Assembly: GCA_043801895.1 (NCBI GenBank)
Contig: JAZDLM010000052.1
Location: 1-7,693 of the forward strand
Source: JAZDLM01 sp043801895
GTDB lineage: Bacteria; Patescibacteriota; Kazan-3B-28
DNA length: 7,693 nucleotides
Direction: 5' to 3'
The position numbers and the translations under genes are program-made. A model generated the notes under the pieces. That model saw nothing but the letters and a program-made list of their open reading frames with translations, was not told where the DNA came from and did not search any database. This document shows positions 1 to 5,340 of the stretch, in pieces. The stretch's first letter is position 1; each line of letters starts with the position of its first letter.

Positions 1-900
1 AGATAGTTTCATCGTCAAATGCTTCGGTCCACTGGCATCCGCTGTCACAAAAGGAATATTGATTTCTGTTTCAGAAGAAGTGGACAATTCATGCTTAGCT
101 TTTTCCGCCGCTTCTTTCAGACGCTGGATCGCCAATTTGTCTTCCTTCAAATCAACGCCTTGGTCACGCTTGAATTCACTAACTATCCAATCAATGATTT
201 TCTGATCAAAGTCATCACAGCCCAAGTGCGTATCACCATTAGTGGCTTTCACTTCAAAGACGGATTCGCCTTCGCTATCCCCGATTTCCAAAATCGAGAT
301 ATCGAAAGTCCCGCCGCCCAGGTCGTAGATGGCCACCTTTTCATTCTTTTTCTTATCCAGACCATATGCCAGCGTTGCGGCCGTTGGCTCATTGATAATT
401 CTTTTCACATCCAATCCGGCGATCTTACCGGCATCTTTGGTTGCTTGTCTTTGGCTGTCATCGAAGTAAGCCGGAACGGTAATCACTGCTTCGGTCACTG
501 GCTCGCCTAAGAACTTTTCCGCATCCCGCTTGATCTTCTGCAACACCTTTGCCGAGATCTCCGCCGGCTGCCAATTACGGTCTCCCATCGTAAAAGCAAC
601 GCCACCGTTAGCTCCTTCAACGATCTTAAACGGCACTAGTTTGATATCAGATTGCACTGATGCATCAGAAAATCTGCGACCAATAAACCGCTTAGCTGAA
701 TAAATCGTATTCTCGGCATTGGTCACTGCCTGCCGCTTCGCAACCTGTCCAACCAAAATCTCACCGGTCTTATTCTGTGCTACCACCGACGGCACTGTCC
801 GTCCGCCTTCAGATGATGGAATAATCTCCGGTTTCCCGCCGCGCATCACCGCCGCGGCAGAGTTTGTTGTCCCCAAATCGATTCCAATAATTTTACCCAT
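1..900 (-). CDS. dnaK: Chaperone protein DnaK (Hsp70), N-terminal 300 residues, cut by window edge
   Basis: DnaK is the cytoplasmic ATP-driven Hsp70 chaperone that works with GrpE (nucleotide exchange) and DnaJ. The visible 300 codons cover most of the ATPase domain. I see the phosphate-1 motif IDLGTTNS (residues 7-14), AVITVPAYF (138-146), INEPTAATLAYG (169-180) and the second Hsp70 signature IYDLGGGTFDISIL (191-204). The stretch after KRFIGRRF (about 71-110) is the extra segment of Gram-negative-type DnaK that Firmicute DnaK lacks. The start is the ATG at 900, with AAAGGA six bases upstream as ribosome binding site. It is the third gene of hrcA-grpE-dnaK, but is separated from grpE by a repeat-filled 155-base spacer. 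One oddity is Cys228, where the usual motif reads HLGG(E/D)DFD. The rest of the gene lies beyond base 1. Confidence 0.98.
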   Translation of the reverse strand, partial: MGKIIGIDLGTTNSAAAVMRGGKPEIIPSSEGGRTVPSVVAQNKTGEILVGQVAKRQAVTNAENTIYSAKRFIGRRFSDASVQSDIKLVPFKIVEGANGGVAFTMGDRNWQPAEISAKVLQKIKRDAEKFLGEPVTEAVITVPAYFDDSQRQATKDAGKIAGLDVKRIINEPTAATLAYGLDKKKNEKVAIYDLGGGTFDISILEIGDSEGESVFEVKATNGDTHLGCDDFDQKIIDWIVSEFKRDQGVDLKEDKLAIQRLKEAAEKAKHELSTSSETEINIPFVTADASGPKHLTMKLS

Positions 901-920
901 AATGTTTCCTTTCTATCGTC

Positions 921-941
921 ATCCTGAACTTGTTTCAGGAT
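921..941. repeat. Small palindromic repeat in the grpE-dnaK spacer
   Basis: ATCCTGAA and TTCAGGAT form a perfect 8-bp stem around the 5-base loop CTTGT. It ends about 20 bases upstream of the dnaK start. The sequence type (TCATCCTGAACTTGTTTCAGG) resembles small dispersed palindromes I recall from other bacterial genomes, but I cannot confirm copy number here. No U-run follows on the minus strand, so it is not an obvious terminator. It could stabilise or partly separate the dnaK part of the operon mRNA. Confidence 0.7.
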
Positions 942-958
942 CTTAATTAATTTATTAT

Positions 959-984
959 CCCGAGCGAAGCCGAGGGGCTACCTT
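959..984. repeat. CCCGAG...CCGAGGGGCTACCTT repeat, copy 1 (intergenic)
   Basis: This copy reads CCCGAG-CGAAG-CCGAGGGGCTACCTT. A second copy, differing only in the central bases (CCTG for CGAAG), lies inside the lepA coding region at 5120-5144. Both copies have the same orientation and end in the same GGGGCTACCTT, so the match is not chance. The element contains a direct CCGAG repeat and C-rich/G-rich ends that could pair. It abuts the duplicate of the grpE 3' end. Confidence 0.75.
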
Positions 985-1004
985 ATTTCCCCCACCCTCA
1001 CTTT
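984..1004 (-). pseudogene. Remnant duplicate of the grpE 3' end
   Basis: On the minus strand this reads AAAGTGAGGGTGGGGGAAAT, against AAGGTGAGGGTAGGGAAATAG at the true end of grpE (1076 down to 1056). In frame it gives K-V-R-V-G-E-I-R then TAG; GrpE ends K-V-R-V-G-K then TAG. The shared codons differ only by synonymous third-position changes (AAG/AAA, GTA/GTG), plus one inserted G. The two copies are separated by about 50 bases of AT-rich micro-repeat. The match is short and purine-rich, so homology is probable rather than proven. Confidence 0.55.
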
Positions 1005-1015
1005 AAAAATTATTC

Positions 1016-1050
1016 CATCATTCTTCATTTGACATTCATCATTTGGCATT
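1016..1050. repeat. 2.5 units of a 14-nt tandem repeat downstream of grpE
   Basis: The units are CATCATT (half), CTTCATTTGACATT (1023-1036) and CATCATTTGGCATT (1037-1050). They sit between the grpE stop codon and the duplicate of the grpE 3' end. No coding role is visible. The array separates grpE from its remnant. Confidence 0.75.
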
Positions 1051-1055
1051 GCCAG

Positions 1056-1535
1056 CTATTTCCCTACCCTCACCTTCGCTGGTTTTATCACTTTATCGTT
1101 ATATTTCAGACCAACTTCCAAAGTTTCAATCACTTTTCCCTCACCGACCTCGCTCTCCTCATAACTCATCGCTTCGGCCAGTTCAGGGTCAAACTCGTCC
1201 CCTGCCTTAAACTCGATCTCTTCTAATCCATCAGCATGCAGATAATCTTTAAATTTTTTCTGTACATCCAGCAAGCCCTGCTTCGCCTTCTCGTCAGTCG
1301 CAAATTCTACTGCTCGAGTTAAGTCATCATAAATCTCCAAAAACTTGATTAGCGAAGTCGCTTTTAAAAACTGCACCATTTCCATCTGCCGCTTCTCGGC
1401 ATCTTTACGGTAATTATCCAAATCTGCCATCGCCCGCTTCGCCACATCTTCCCAATCAGTCACCTTCTCGTTCCCCTCAGATTGGTTAGATTGGTCAGAT
1501 TGGCGAGATTGGTTAGATTTATCAGATTCTTTCAT
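1056..1535 (-). CDS. grpE: Nucleotide exchange factor GrpE
   Basis: GrpE is the homodimeric exchange factor that releases ADP from DnaK. The 159 residues are in the normal bacterial range at the short end. Residues 1-25 are a Ser/Gln/Asn/Asp-rich disordered tail made by a 9-nt tandem repeat. A long charged helix for the dimer coiled coil follows (about 28-90, including RAMADLDNYRKDAEKRQ). The C-terminal beta domain carries FDPELAEAM and KVIETLEVGLKYNDKVIKPAKVRV, matching the GrpE signature region; the His/Met usual after FDPxL is not conserved. The ATG at 1535 lies inside hrcA, so the two genes overlap by 14 bases, indicating translational coupling. The only upstream Shine-Dalgarno candidate is a weak AAGAAG. 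The gene stands between hrcA and dnaK, as expected. Confidence 0.95.
   Translation of the reverse strand: MKESDKSNQSRQSDQSNQSEGNEKVTDWEDVAKRAMADLDNYRKDAEKRQMEMVQFLKATSLIKFLEIYDDLTRAVEFATDEKAKQGLLDVQKKFKDYLHADGLEEIEFKAGDEFDPELAEAMSYEESEVGEGKVIETLEVGLKYNDKVIKPAKVRVGK
1478..1529. repeat. 9-nt tandem repeat encoding the GrpE N-terminal tail
   Basis: Nearly six units of nAGATTGGn run in register: CAGATTGGT, TAGATTGGT, CAGATTGGC, GAGATTGGT, TAGATTTAT, CAGATTC. On the coding strand each unit gives a Ser-X-Gln/Lys triplet, producing SDK SNQ SRQ SDQ SNQ SEG. Because the period is a multiple of three, gain or loss of units keeps the frame. The array starts just after the grpE start codon. Confidence 0.9.
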
Positions 1536-2226
1536 CTAAGATCTTCTTTATGTATTCCATCGCCGGCAGAGTTTTGCCGTAGCTCATTCGCATCGGCCCG
1601 ATCACTGAAATCACCTTCTTCCCGCCTTGCCCGAATCTGGTAATCACAATACTGGCATTTCTCATCATCGGATTATCACTCCCAAACAGTACCCTCATCT
1701 GTTGGCTTCCACCCTTTGTCATCTGTTTCAGGCTTTCCGCCGGATTTTCCAGTAGCTCCATAAACTCACTTCCAAATTCCTCGTTGCGAAATTCCGGCAA
1801 CTTTGGCAGATTAGAAAGTCCCGACATATACACTTTGTTTGCATCATCAATCAAGAGTCCCACACTACCGGATAACTCCGACAGCATCCGCGCCGCCTCT
1901 TTAAATCTCTCCTGCAAGCTTCTTAATTTCTTAAAATGCGATTCCAACACTTCCTGCTGGTGAATCGACAATGCCTTTCGCTCCCGCATCATTGTTTCGA
2001 TGTACGCCTTAAACCCGGCTTCAGTCGGGATCCGTCCCGCCGATGTATGCGGCTGGGCCAATAAACCAAAATCCGTCAGTTCCGCCATTACATTTCGAAT
2101 TGTTGCCGAGCTCACGGGCTCCGCCAGCATTTCGACAATATGAGACGACCCCACGGCCGTGGAGTGTTCCACATATTCTTCGACAATCGTCCTTAAGACT
2201 TGTTTCTGTCTAGCATTCAACTTCAT
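1522..2226 (-). CDS. hrcA: Heat-inducible transcription repressor HrcA, reduced form
   Basis: HrcA is the DNA-binding repressor of class I heat-shock genes. It binds CIRCE, a copy of which lies upstream at 2501-2525. Residues 1-72 are the winged helix, with SSATIRNVMAEL (39-50) and HTSAGRIPTEAG (60-71) typical of the family. A helical stretch (80-120) follows, then SGSVGLL, NLPKLPEF and the conserved C-terminal GPMRMSY (210-216). At 234 residues it is about 100 shorter than the usual ~340. The ends are intact, and what is missing is the middle, between SGSVGLLIDD and NKVYMSG. I chose the ATG at 2226 because family members begin a few residues before the xxRQxxxL motif. An in-frame GTG at 2262 would add 12 residues encoded by repeat-like DNA and has no ribosome binding site. 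It overlaps grpE by 14 bases. Confidence 0.95.
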   Translation of the reverse strand: MKLNARQKQVLRTIVEEYVEHSTAVGSSHIVEMLAEPVSSATIRNVMAELTDFGLLAQPHTSAGRIPTEAGFKAYIETMMRERKALSIHQQEVLESHFKKLRSLQERFKEAARMLSELSGSVGLLIDDANKVYMSGLSNLPKLPEFRNEEFGSEFMELLENPAESLKQMTKGGSQQMRVLFGSDNPMMRNASIVITRFGQGGKKVISVIGPMRMSYGKTLPAMEYIKKILDERI

Positions 2227-2359
2227 CCCGTTAGAAGCCCTTCGCAAAAATAATTTATCCACAAATTATTTTTGATACTCACAAACAATATGACAACTAA
2301 ATGCGTATCTTGGTGGTATTAACTTCCCCGCTAAAACCCAGACAGGCTTCTAACGGGAT
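2225..2359 (-). promoter_or_regulatory. hrcA mRNA leader with mutually exclusive pairings over the start site
   Basis: ATCCCGTTAGAAGCC at 2225-2239 is perfectly inverted at 2345-2359 (GGCTTCTAACGGGAT), 105 bases away. In the hrcA mRNA this would form a 15-bp helix covering the bases just before, and including, the first two of the AUG at 2226. The upstream arm (2357-2345) can instead pair locally with 2339-2327 around a 5-base loop. That local hairpin has 12 of 13 pairs counting two G-U wobbles. The two folds exclude each other. Whether this is regulation or simply an inverted pair of dispersed repeats cannot be settled from sequence. Confidence 0.5.
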
Positions 2360-2402
2360 TCATTTCCGCAGTCGTATTCATACAAAACCGCTTCCCCTCG
2401 AA

Positions 2403-2445
2403 GTTCTGCCAAACGGCAGAACGAAGATTCTGCTGCATAGCAGAA
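2403..2445. repeat. Two adjacent hairpins in the hrcA leader
   Basis: GTTCTGCC-AAAC-GGCAGAAC (2403-2422, 8-bp stem) is followed by TTCTGCT-GCAT-AGCAGAA (2428-2445, 7-bp stem). The two have near-identical stems, so this is a duplicated palindrome. Neither has a U-run. They lie in the 5' leader of the heat-shock operon, between the promoter and the start-site pairing region. Confidence 0.8.
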
Positions 2446-2486
2446 CTACTTCTATTACTCAGTTCTAAAAGTTACCTGCACCGCTT

Positions 2487-2515
2487 ACTCTACACCCTGC
2501 TAGCACTCTCGTCAA
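2487..2515 (-). promoter_or_regulatory. Candidate sigma-70 promoter of hrcA-grpE-dnaK, overlapping CIRCE
   Basis: On the minus strand TTGACG (2515-2510) is followed after exactly 17 bases by TAGAGT (2492-2487). The -35 box lies in the 9-base spacer of CIRCE, so bound HrcA would cover it. The -35 matches 5 of 6 consensus bases; the -10 is weaker (4 of 6). Transcription from here would give a leader of about 250 nt before the hrcA ATG. Confidence 0.55.
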
Positions 2516-2525
2516 GAGAGTGCTA
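2501..2525. promoter_or_regulatory. CIRCE operator (HrcA binding site)
   Basis: TAGCACTC, nine spacer bases, then GAGTGCTA: this is the CIRCE inverted repeat (consensus TTAGCACTC-N9-GAGTGCTAA) with perfect arms. One further C/G pair extends it at 2500/2526. It stands upstream of hrcA, the gene for the repressor that reads it, so autoregulation of the whole hrcA-grpE-dnaK unit is the straightforward reading. Confidence 0.96.
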
Positions 2526-2533
2526 GTACTAAC

Positions 2534-2560
2534 AAAAAACCCGTAGTTGGCACTACGGGT
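2534..2560 (-). terminator. Rho-independent terminator after the small membrane-protein operon
   Basis: On the minus strand ACCCGTAGT-GCCA-ACTACGGGT forms a perfect 9-bp stem with a 4-base loop, directly followed by six T. It begins a few bases after the stop codon of the 44-residue gene. It shields the CIRCE promoter from read-through. Confidence 0.92.
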
Positions 2561-2563
2561 TGG

Positions 2564-2698
2564 CTAGGATCTGCGGATTAGCCGCCTGAACCACCAATAG
2601 ATCCGTTCGCCCACTCGCCAGAGATAGGCCAGAACGCGAATAATCACTAGGAGGACCAGGAGTAGTAAGGTGAACAGTAAGCCAAAGAGCCATCTCAT
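2564..2698 (-). CDS. Small single-pass basic membrane protein (44 aa), unknown function
   Basis: I do not recognise this protein. From the ATG at 2698 it has one hydrophobic helix (about residues 4-26, rich in Leu/Ile/Val), then a tail with aromatic and many basic residues (YWWFRRLIRRS). The cytoplasmic end is therefore likely the positive C-terminus. A strong AGGAGG lies ten bases upstream and overlaps the stop region of the preceding gene. A longer reading in the same frame from 2833 would only re-read the neighbour in another frame, so I rejected it. It is the last gene of a three-gene membrane-protein operon and ends just before the terminator. Confidence 0.7.
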   Translation of the reverse strand: MRWLFGLLFTLLLLVLLVIIRVLAYLWRVGERIYWWFRRLIRRS

Positions 2699-2712
2699 AT
2701 CGATGCGGCCTC

Positions 2713-3021
2713 CTACTCTCCGGCCAATGTGCCGTTGTTGCGGAGGTAGCCTACGATCCAGCCGATAGCGATCAGCACGATGGTTCCTGTCCAAATCGAC
2801 ACTACCCAGTTCCGCCAAATTAGTTCGACCCAATTGACAGATACTAGCGTGAAGCTGAACTGGATCAGGATGGTGATGCCCATCCCGACTGACCAGCTAG
2901 CACAAGCAGGCTCGTTGCGGTCTGGCAAGGACGGAGCAAATTCCCAGCCGGCCTGATGACCGACCCAGGCTCCCCACAACGCTATAAAGACAGCAATCCC
3001 GAACGCTAGCGCAAGACTCAT
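2713..3021 (-). CDS. Three-helix membrane protein (102 aa), unknown function
   Basis: Not recognised. The 102 residues show three hydrophobic segments at about 4-22, 45-63 and 70-93. A short hydrophilic loop (29-42, PSLPDRNEPACAS) lies between the first two. Tryptophan is frequent. The ATG at 3021 overlaps the TGA of the upstream gene by four bases (ATGA), the usual sign of translational coupling, so the two proteins are probably made together. The 44-residue gene follows 14 bases after its TAG. No catalytic motif is visible. A membrane complex with its two neighbours is possible but only an inference. Confidence 0.8.
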   Translation of the reverse strand: MSLALAFGIAVFIALWGAWVGHQAGWEFAPSLPDRNEPACASWSVGMGITILIQFSFTLVSVNWVELIWRNWVVSIWTGTIVLIAIGWIVGYLRNNGTLAGE

Positions 3022-3398
3022 TTCAACGCCTCCTCATTCTCAGAAATTTCATAAGGGGGACCGTATACGAAAATCGCAGTACCCCGGCCCAGAAGATAGC
3101 CGGCAAGCGGTAGACATAGCGCGACCGGGACATTTGCCCAGCTGATCAATGCGACGACTGTCGCCATGCCTCCGGCCAGATAACTGACCAGCATAATGGC
3201 GACCAACTCGGCCAGGATTACCCCGGTTATATGCACCGCCTCGGCCATGACGTTAAACAGCCAGAAAAAGCTGCCGTGCCGTGATTCAAGATGGGGGTTA
3301 AGCACTAACTGCTTAATTCGCAGGAAGCCGAGGAGGCCAGCGAGGGTTATCGCCAGGATTACGATCGTTTCGCACCACCAGGTCAGAAATGAACTCAT
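3018..3398 (-). CDS. Multi-pass membrane protein (126 aa), unknown function
   Basis: Not recognised. The 126 residues contain hydrophobic segments at about 7-27, 53-75 and 79-103. An acidic tail (YEISENEEALK) suggests a soluble C-terminus. The start at 3398 has a strong AGGAGG five bases upstream. It is the first gene of the three-gene operon and overlaps the next by ATGA. It begins about 100 bases after the lepA stop. I see neither a good promoter nor a clear terminator in that gap, so it may be transcribed as a continuation of lepA. Confidence 0.8.
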   Translation of the reverse strand: MSSFLTWWCETIVILAITLAGLLGFLRIKQLVLNPHLESRHGSFFWLFNVMAEAVHITGVILAELVAIMLVSYLAGGMATVVALISWANVPVALCLPLAGYLLGRGTAIFVYGPPYEISENEEALK

Positions 3399-3498
3399 CC
3401 TATCCTCCTTCTTGGGACTAGATTTGGATTTCCGTCCTCACCCTAACAACAATCCGCCCGCAGAGCAAGCTTCCACCCCCTCTAACCCCAAGAGGCCA

Positions 3499-5340
3499 TC
3501 AGGATAGCAGCTTTCTAAATGCTTCTTGTGGGATTTCCACCTGCCCCACCGTTTTCATCCGCTTTTTCCCCTTTTTCTGTTTTTCTAGCAGTTTATTCTT
3601 GCGAGTGACATCGCCACCATAAAGCTTGGCGATAACATCCTTACGAAAGGGCGATAATTCCTCTCGCGCAATGATCTTGCCGCCGATCGCCGCCTGGATC
3701 ACGATCTTAAAATTCTGTCTCGGCAACAAGGTTTTTAATTCGGTCGCGATCGCCTGCCCGGCATGTTGCGCCTCGCTCCGGTGAACAATTACCGACAAAG
3801 TGTCCACCGATTTGCCATTGAGCAGCATGTCCACTTTCGCTAAATTCTCCGGCCGGTACTCTAGCATCTCGTAGCTCATCGAGGCGTATCCCGAGGTGGC
3901 GCTCTTCAGTTGATCGTAAAAGTCCACTACGATATTGCTCAGGGGGATCTCATAAATCAGCAGTGCACGATTGACATCCAAGTATTTCACATCGATTTGC
4001 ACTCCCCGCTTGCCCTGGACCAATTGCATAATAGCCCCCAGGTATTCGCTGGGCGATACGATCTCCAGCCTCACCCACGGCTCGGCAATTTCCTTGTAAG
4101 TTCCGGGGTCGGGCAACTCAGTTGGGTTGTGAATAATTTTCTCTTCGTTATTGTTCAGTTTTACCTGGTAGCTCACGCTGGGTGTGGTCGTGATCAAGTT
4201 TAGGTCAAATTCTCGCTCCAATCGTTCTTGGACAATGTCCAAATGAAGCAGCCCTAAAAAGCCGCAGCGGAAACCAAAACCCAACGCCGGCGAACTTTCC
4301 GGCTCAAATACTAGCGCTGAATCATTCAGTTGCAATTTTTCTAACGCATCCCGCAGCTGCGGGAAATCTGCGTTATCTACAGTGAAAACCCCAGCATATA
4401 CAAATGGGGTCACCTGTTTGTATCCTTCGAGTGCCTTTACTTCTTTACTAACCCCTAATCCCTGACCCCTAACCCCTAGCGTAATCGTATCTCCCACTCG
4501 CACCGCTCGGACATCTTTCAGGCCGGTAGCAATATAGCCGATCTCGCTCGTTTCTAGGCTTGGGCGCTTAGTCAATTTCGGCGCGAAGAACCCAACCTCC
4601 ATTACTTCAGCCGGGACTCTGCTTGCCATCATCATAATATTGTTGCCGGCTGAAACCTTCCCATCCACTACCCGCACATAAGCTACTACCCCGCGGAACT
4701 GATCGAAATAAGAATCAAACACCAATGCCCGCAAGGGCGCCGCTTGGTTCCCGCTGGGTGCCGGCACCCGCTCCACTATCGCATCTAGAATTTTCTTCAT
4801 CCCCTCACCGGTTTTAGCCGAGACCAGCAAAATTTCTTCCGGCTCGATACTAAGCGCCGTTTTTAATTCCTGAGTAATCCTGTCCGGGTCCGCTGCCGGA
4901 AGATCGATCTTATTGATCACCGGAATAATGGCAAGATTGTGCGCTTGGGCCAAATGGAGGTTTGCTAAAGTCTGAGCCTCAATTCCCTGGCTAGCATCTA
5001 CTACCAGCAACGCTCCTTCGACAGCTGCCAGCGAGCGCGACACTTCGTAGGTAAAATCCACATGCCCGGGGGTATCGATCAGATTAAGCATATATTCACC
5101 GGCTGGTAATATATGCTTCCCCGAGCCTGCCGAGGGGCTACCTTTGTATTCGTATCGCATCCTTACTGGCTGAAGTTTGATGGTGATTCCCCGCTCCCGC
5201 TCTAAATCCATAGTGTCGAGATACTGCGCTTTCATTTCTCGTTTCGACACTGTATTCGTCAATTCCAAAAGCCGATCGGCCAAGGTACTTTTACCATGGT
5301 CTATATGTGCGATGATGCAAAAATTTCTTATCTTGTCCAT
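3499..5340 (-). CDS. lepA: Elongation factor 4 / translation factor LepA
   Basis: LepA (EF4) is a ribosome-bound translational GTPase related to EF-G. From the ATG at 5340 it has 613 residues, close to the usual ~600. GTPase motifs: AHIDHGKST (11-19), RERGITIK (48-55), DTPGH (89-93), NKID (143-146), SAKTG (174-178). GFGFRCGFLGLLH and the basic LepA tail (NKLLEKQKKGKKRMK... IPQEAF) confirm the family. The start at 5340 matches the family N-terminus (MxxIRNFxIIAHIDHG). An in-frame ATG at 5370 would add ten residues from inside a palindrome and is less likely. No good Shine-Dalgarno sequence precedes 5340; a 38-codon reading frame from 5444 ends 13 bases inside lepA, so reinitiation is possible. 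Two repeat-derived peptide insertions (about 66-83 and 289-299) are unusual. Confidence 0.97.
   Translation of the reverse strand: MDKIRNFCIIAHIDHGKSTLADRLLELTNTVSKREMKAQYLDTMDLERERGITIKLQPVRMRYEYKGSPSAGSGKHILPAGEYMLNLIDTPGHVDFTYEVSRSLAAVEGALLVVDASQGIEAQTLANLHLAQAHNLAIIPVINKIDLPAADPDRITQELKTALSIEPEEILLVSAKTGEGMKKILDAIVERVPAPSGNQAAPLRALVFDSYFDQFRGVVAYVRVVDGKVSAGNNIMMMASRVPAEVMEVGFFAPKLTKRPSLETSEIGYIATGLKDVRAVRVGDTITLGVRGQGLGVSKEVKALEGYKQVTPFVYAGVFTVDNADFPQLRDALEKLQLNDSALVFEPESSPALGFGFRCGFLGLLHLDIVQERLEREFDLNLITTTPSVSYQVKLNNNEEKIIHNPTELPDPGTYKEIAEPWVRLEIVSPSEYLGAIMQLVQGKRGVQIDVKYLDVNRALLIYEIPLSNIVVDFYDQLKSATSGYASMSYEMLEYRPENLAKVDMLLNGKSVDTLSVIVHRSEAQHAGQAIATELKTLLPRQNFKIVIQAAIGGKIIAREELSPFRKDVIAKLYGGDVTRKNKLLEKQKKGKKRMKTVGQVEIPQEAFRKLLS
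4449..4476. repeat. Heptanucleotide tandem repeat inside lepA
   Basis: Four units of 7 bases: TAACCCC, TAATCCC, TGACCCC, TAACCCC. On the coding strand they give LGVRGQGLGVS, placed after VGDTITL in domain II, where other LepA proteins have a shorter loop. Compared with the Bacillus subtilis protein as I remember it, the region is about seven residues longer. The period is not a multiple of three, so the frame was kept only by the total inserted length. Confidence 0.85.
5087..5144. repeat. Repeat element inserted in frame in the LepA GTPase domain
   Basis: Two parts lie side by side. First, AGCATATATT (5087-5096) and AATATATGCT (5108-5117) form a perfect 10-bp stem, extended inside by ACC/GGT. 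Second, CCCGAG-CCTG-CCGAGGGGCTACCTT (5120-5144) is a near-copy of the intergenic repeat at 959-984. Together they encode roughly KGSPSAGSGKHILPAGEY between the RERGITIK and DTPGH motifs. That is about a dozen residues more than a standard LepA has there. Confidence 0.85.

Noticed and set aside
19..510. A 163-codon plus-strand reading frame opposite dnaK.
   Set aside because: It is the antisense shadow of the clearly conserved dnaK coding sequence and has no ribosome binding site.
1478..1529. The short tandem arrays (9-nt, 14-nt, 7-nt) as a CRISPR array.
   Set aside because: Units are contiguous and far too short, with no unique spacers and no cas genes nearby.
2227..2262. A GTG start at 2262 extending HrcA by 12 residues.
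   Set aside because: The extra residues come from the inverted-repeat DNA, no ribosome binding site precedes it, and family members start at the position of the ATG at 2226.
2331..2438. A 35-codon reading frame on the minus strand in the hrcA leader (ATG 2438 to TAG 2333-2331).
   Set aside because: It runs through the hairpin repeats and the inverted repeat, has no Shine-Dalgarno sequence, and its peptide simply translates those repeats.
2699..2833. Start at 2833 giving an 89-residue protein.
   Set aside because: The extra 45 residues only re-read the preceding membrane-protein gene in another frame and are Arg-rich shadow sequence; AGGAGG points to ATG 2698.
5120..5144. The AGSGK string in the LepA insertion as a second nucleotide-binding loop.
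   Set aside because: It is encoded by the repeat element and lacks the surrounding beta-strand/helix context; the genuine P-loop is AHIDHGKST.
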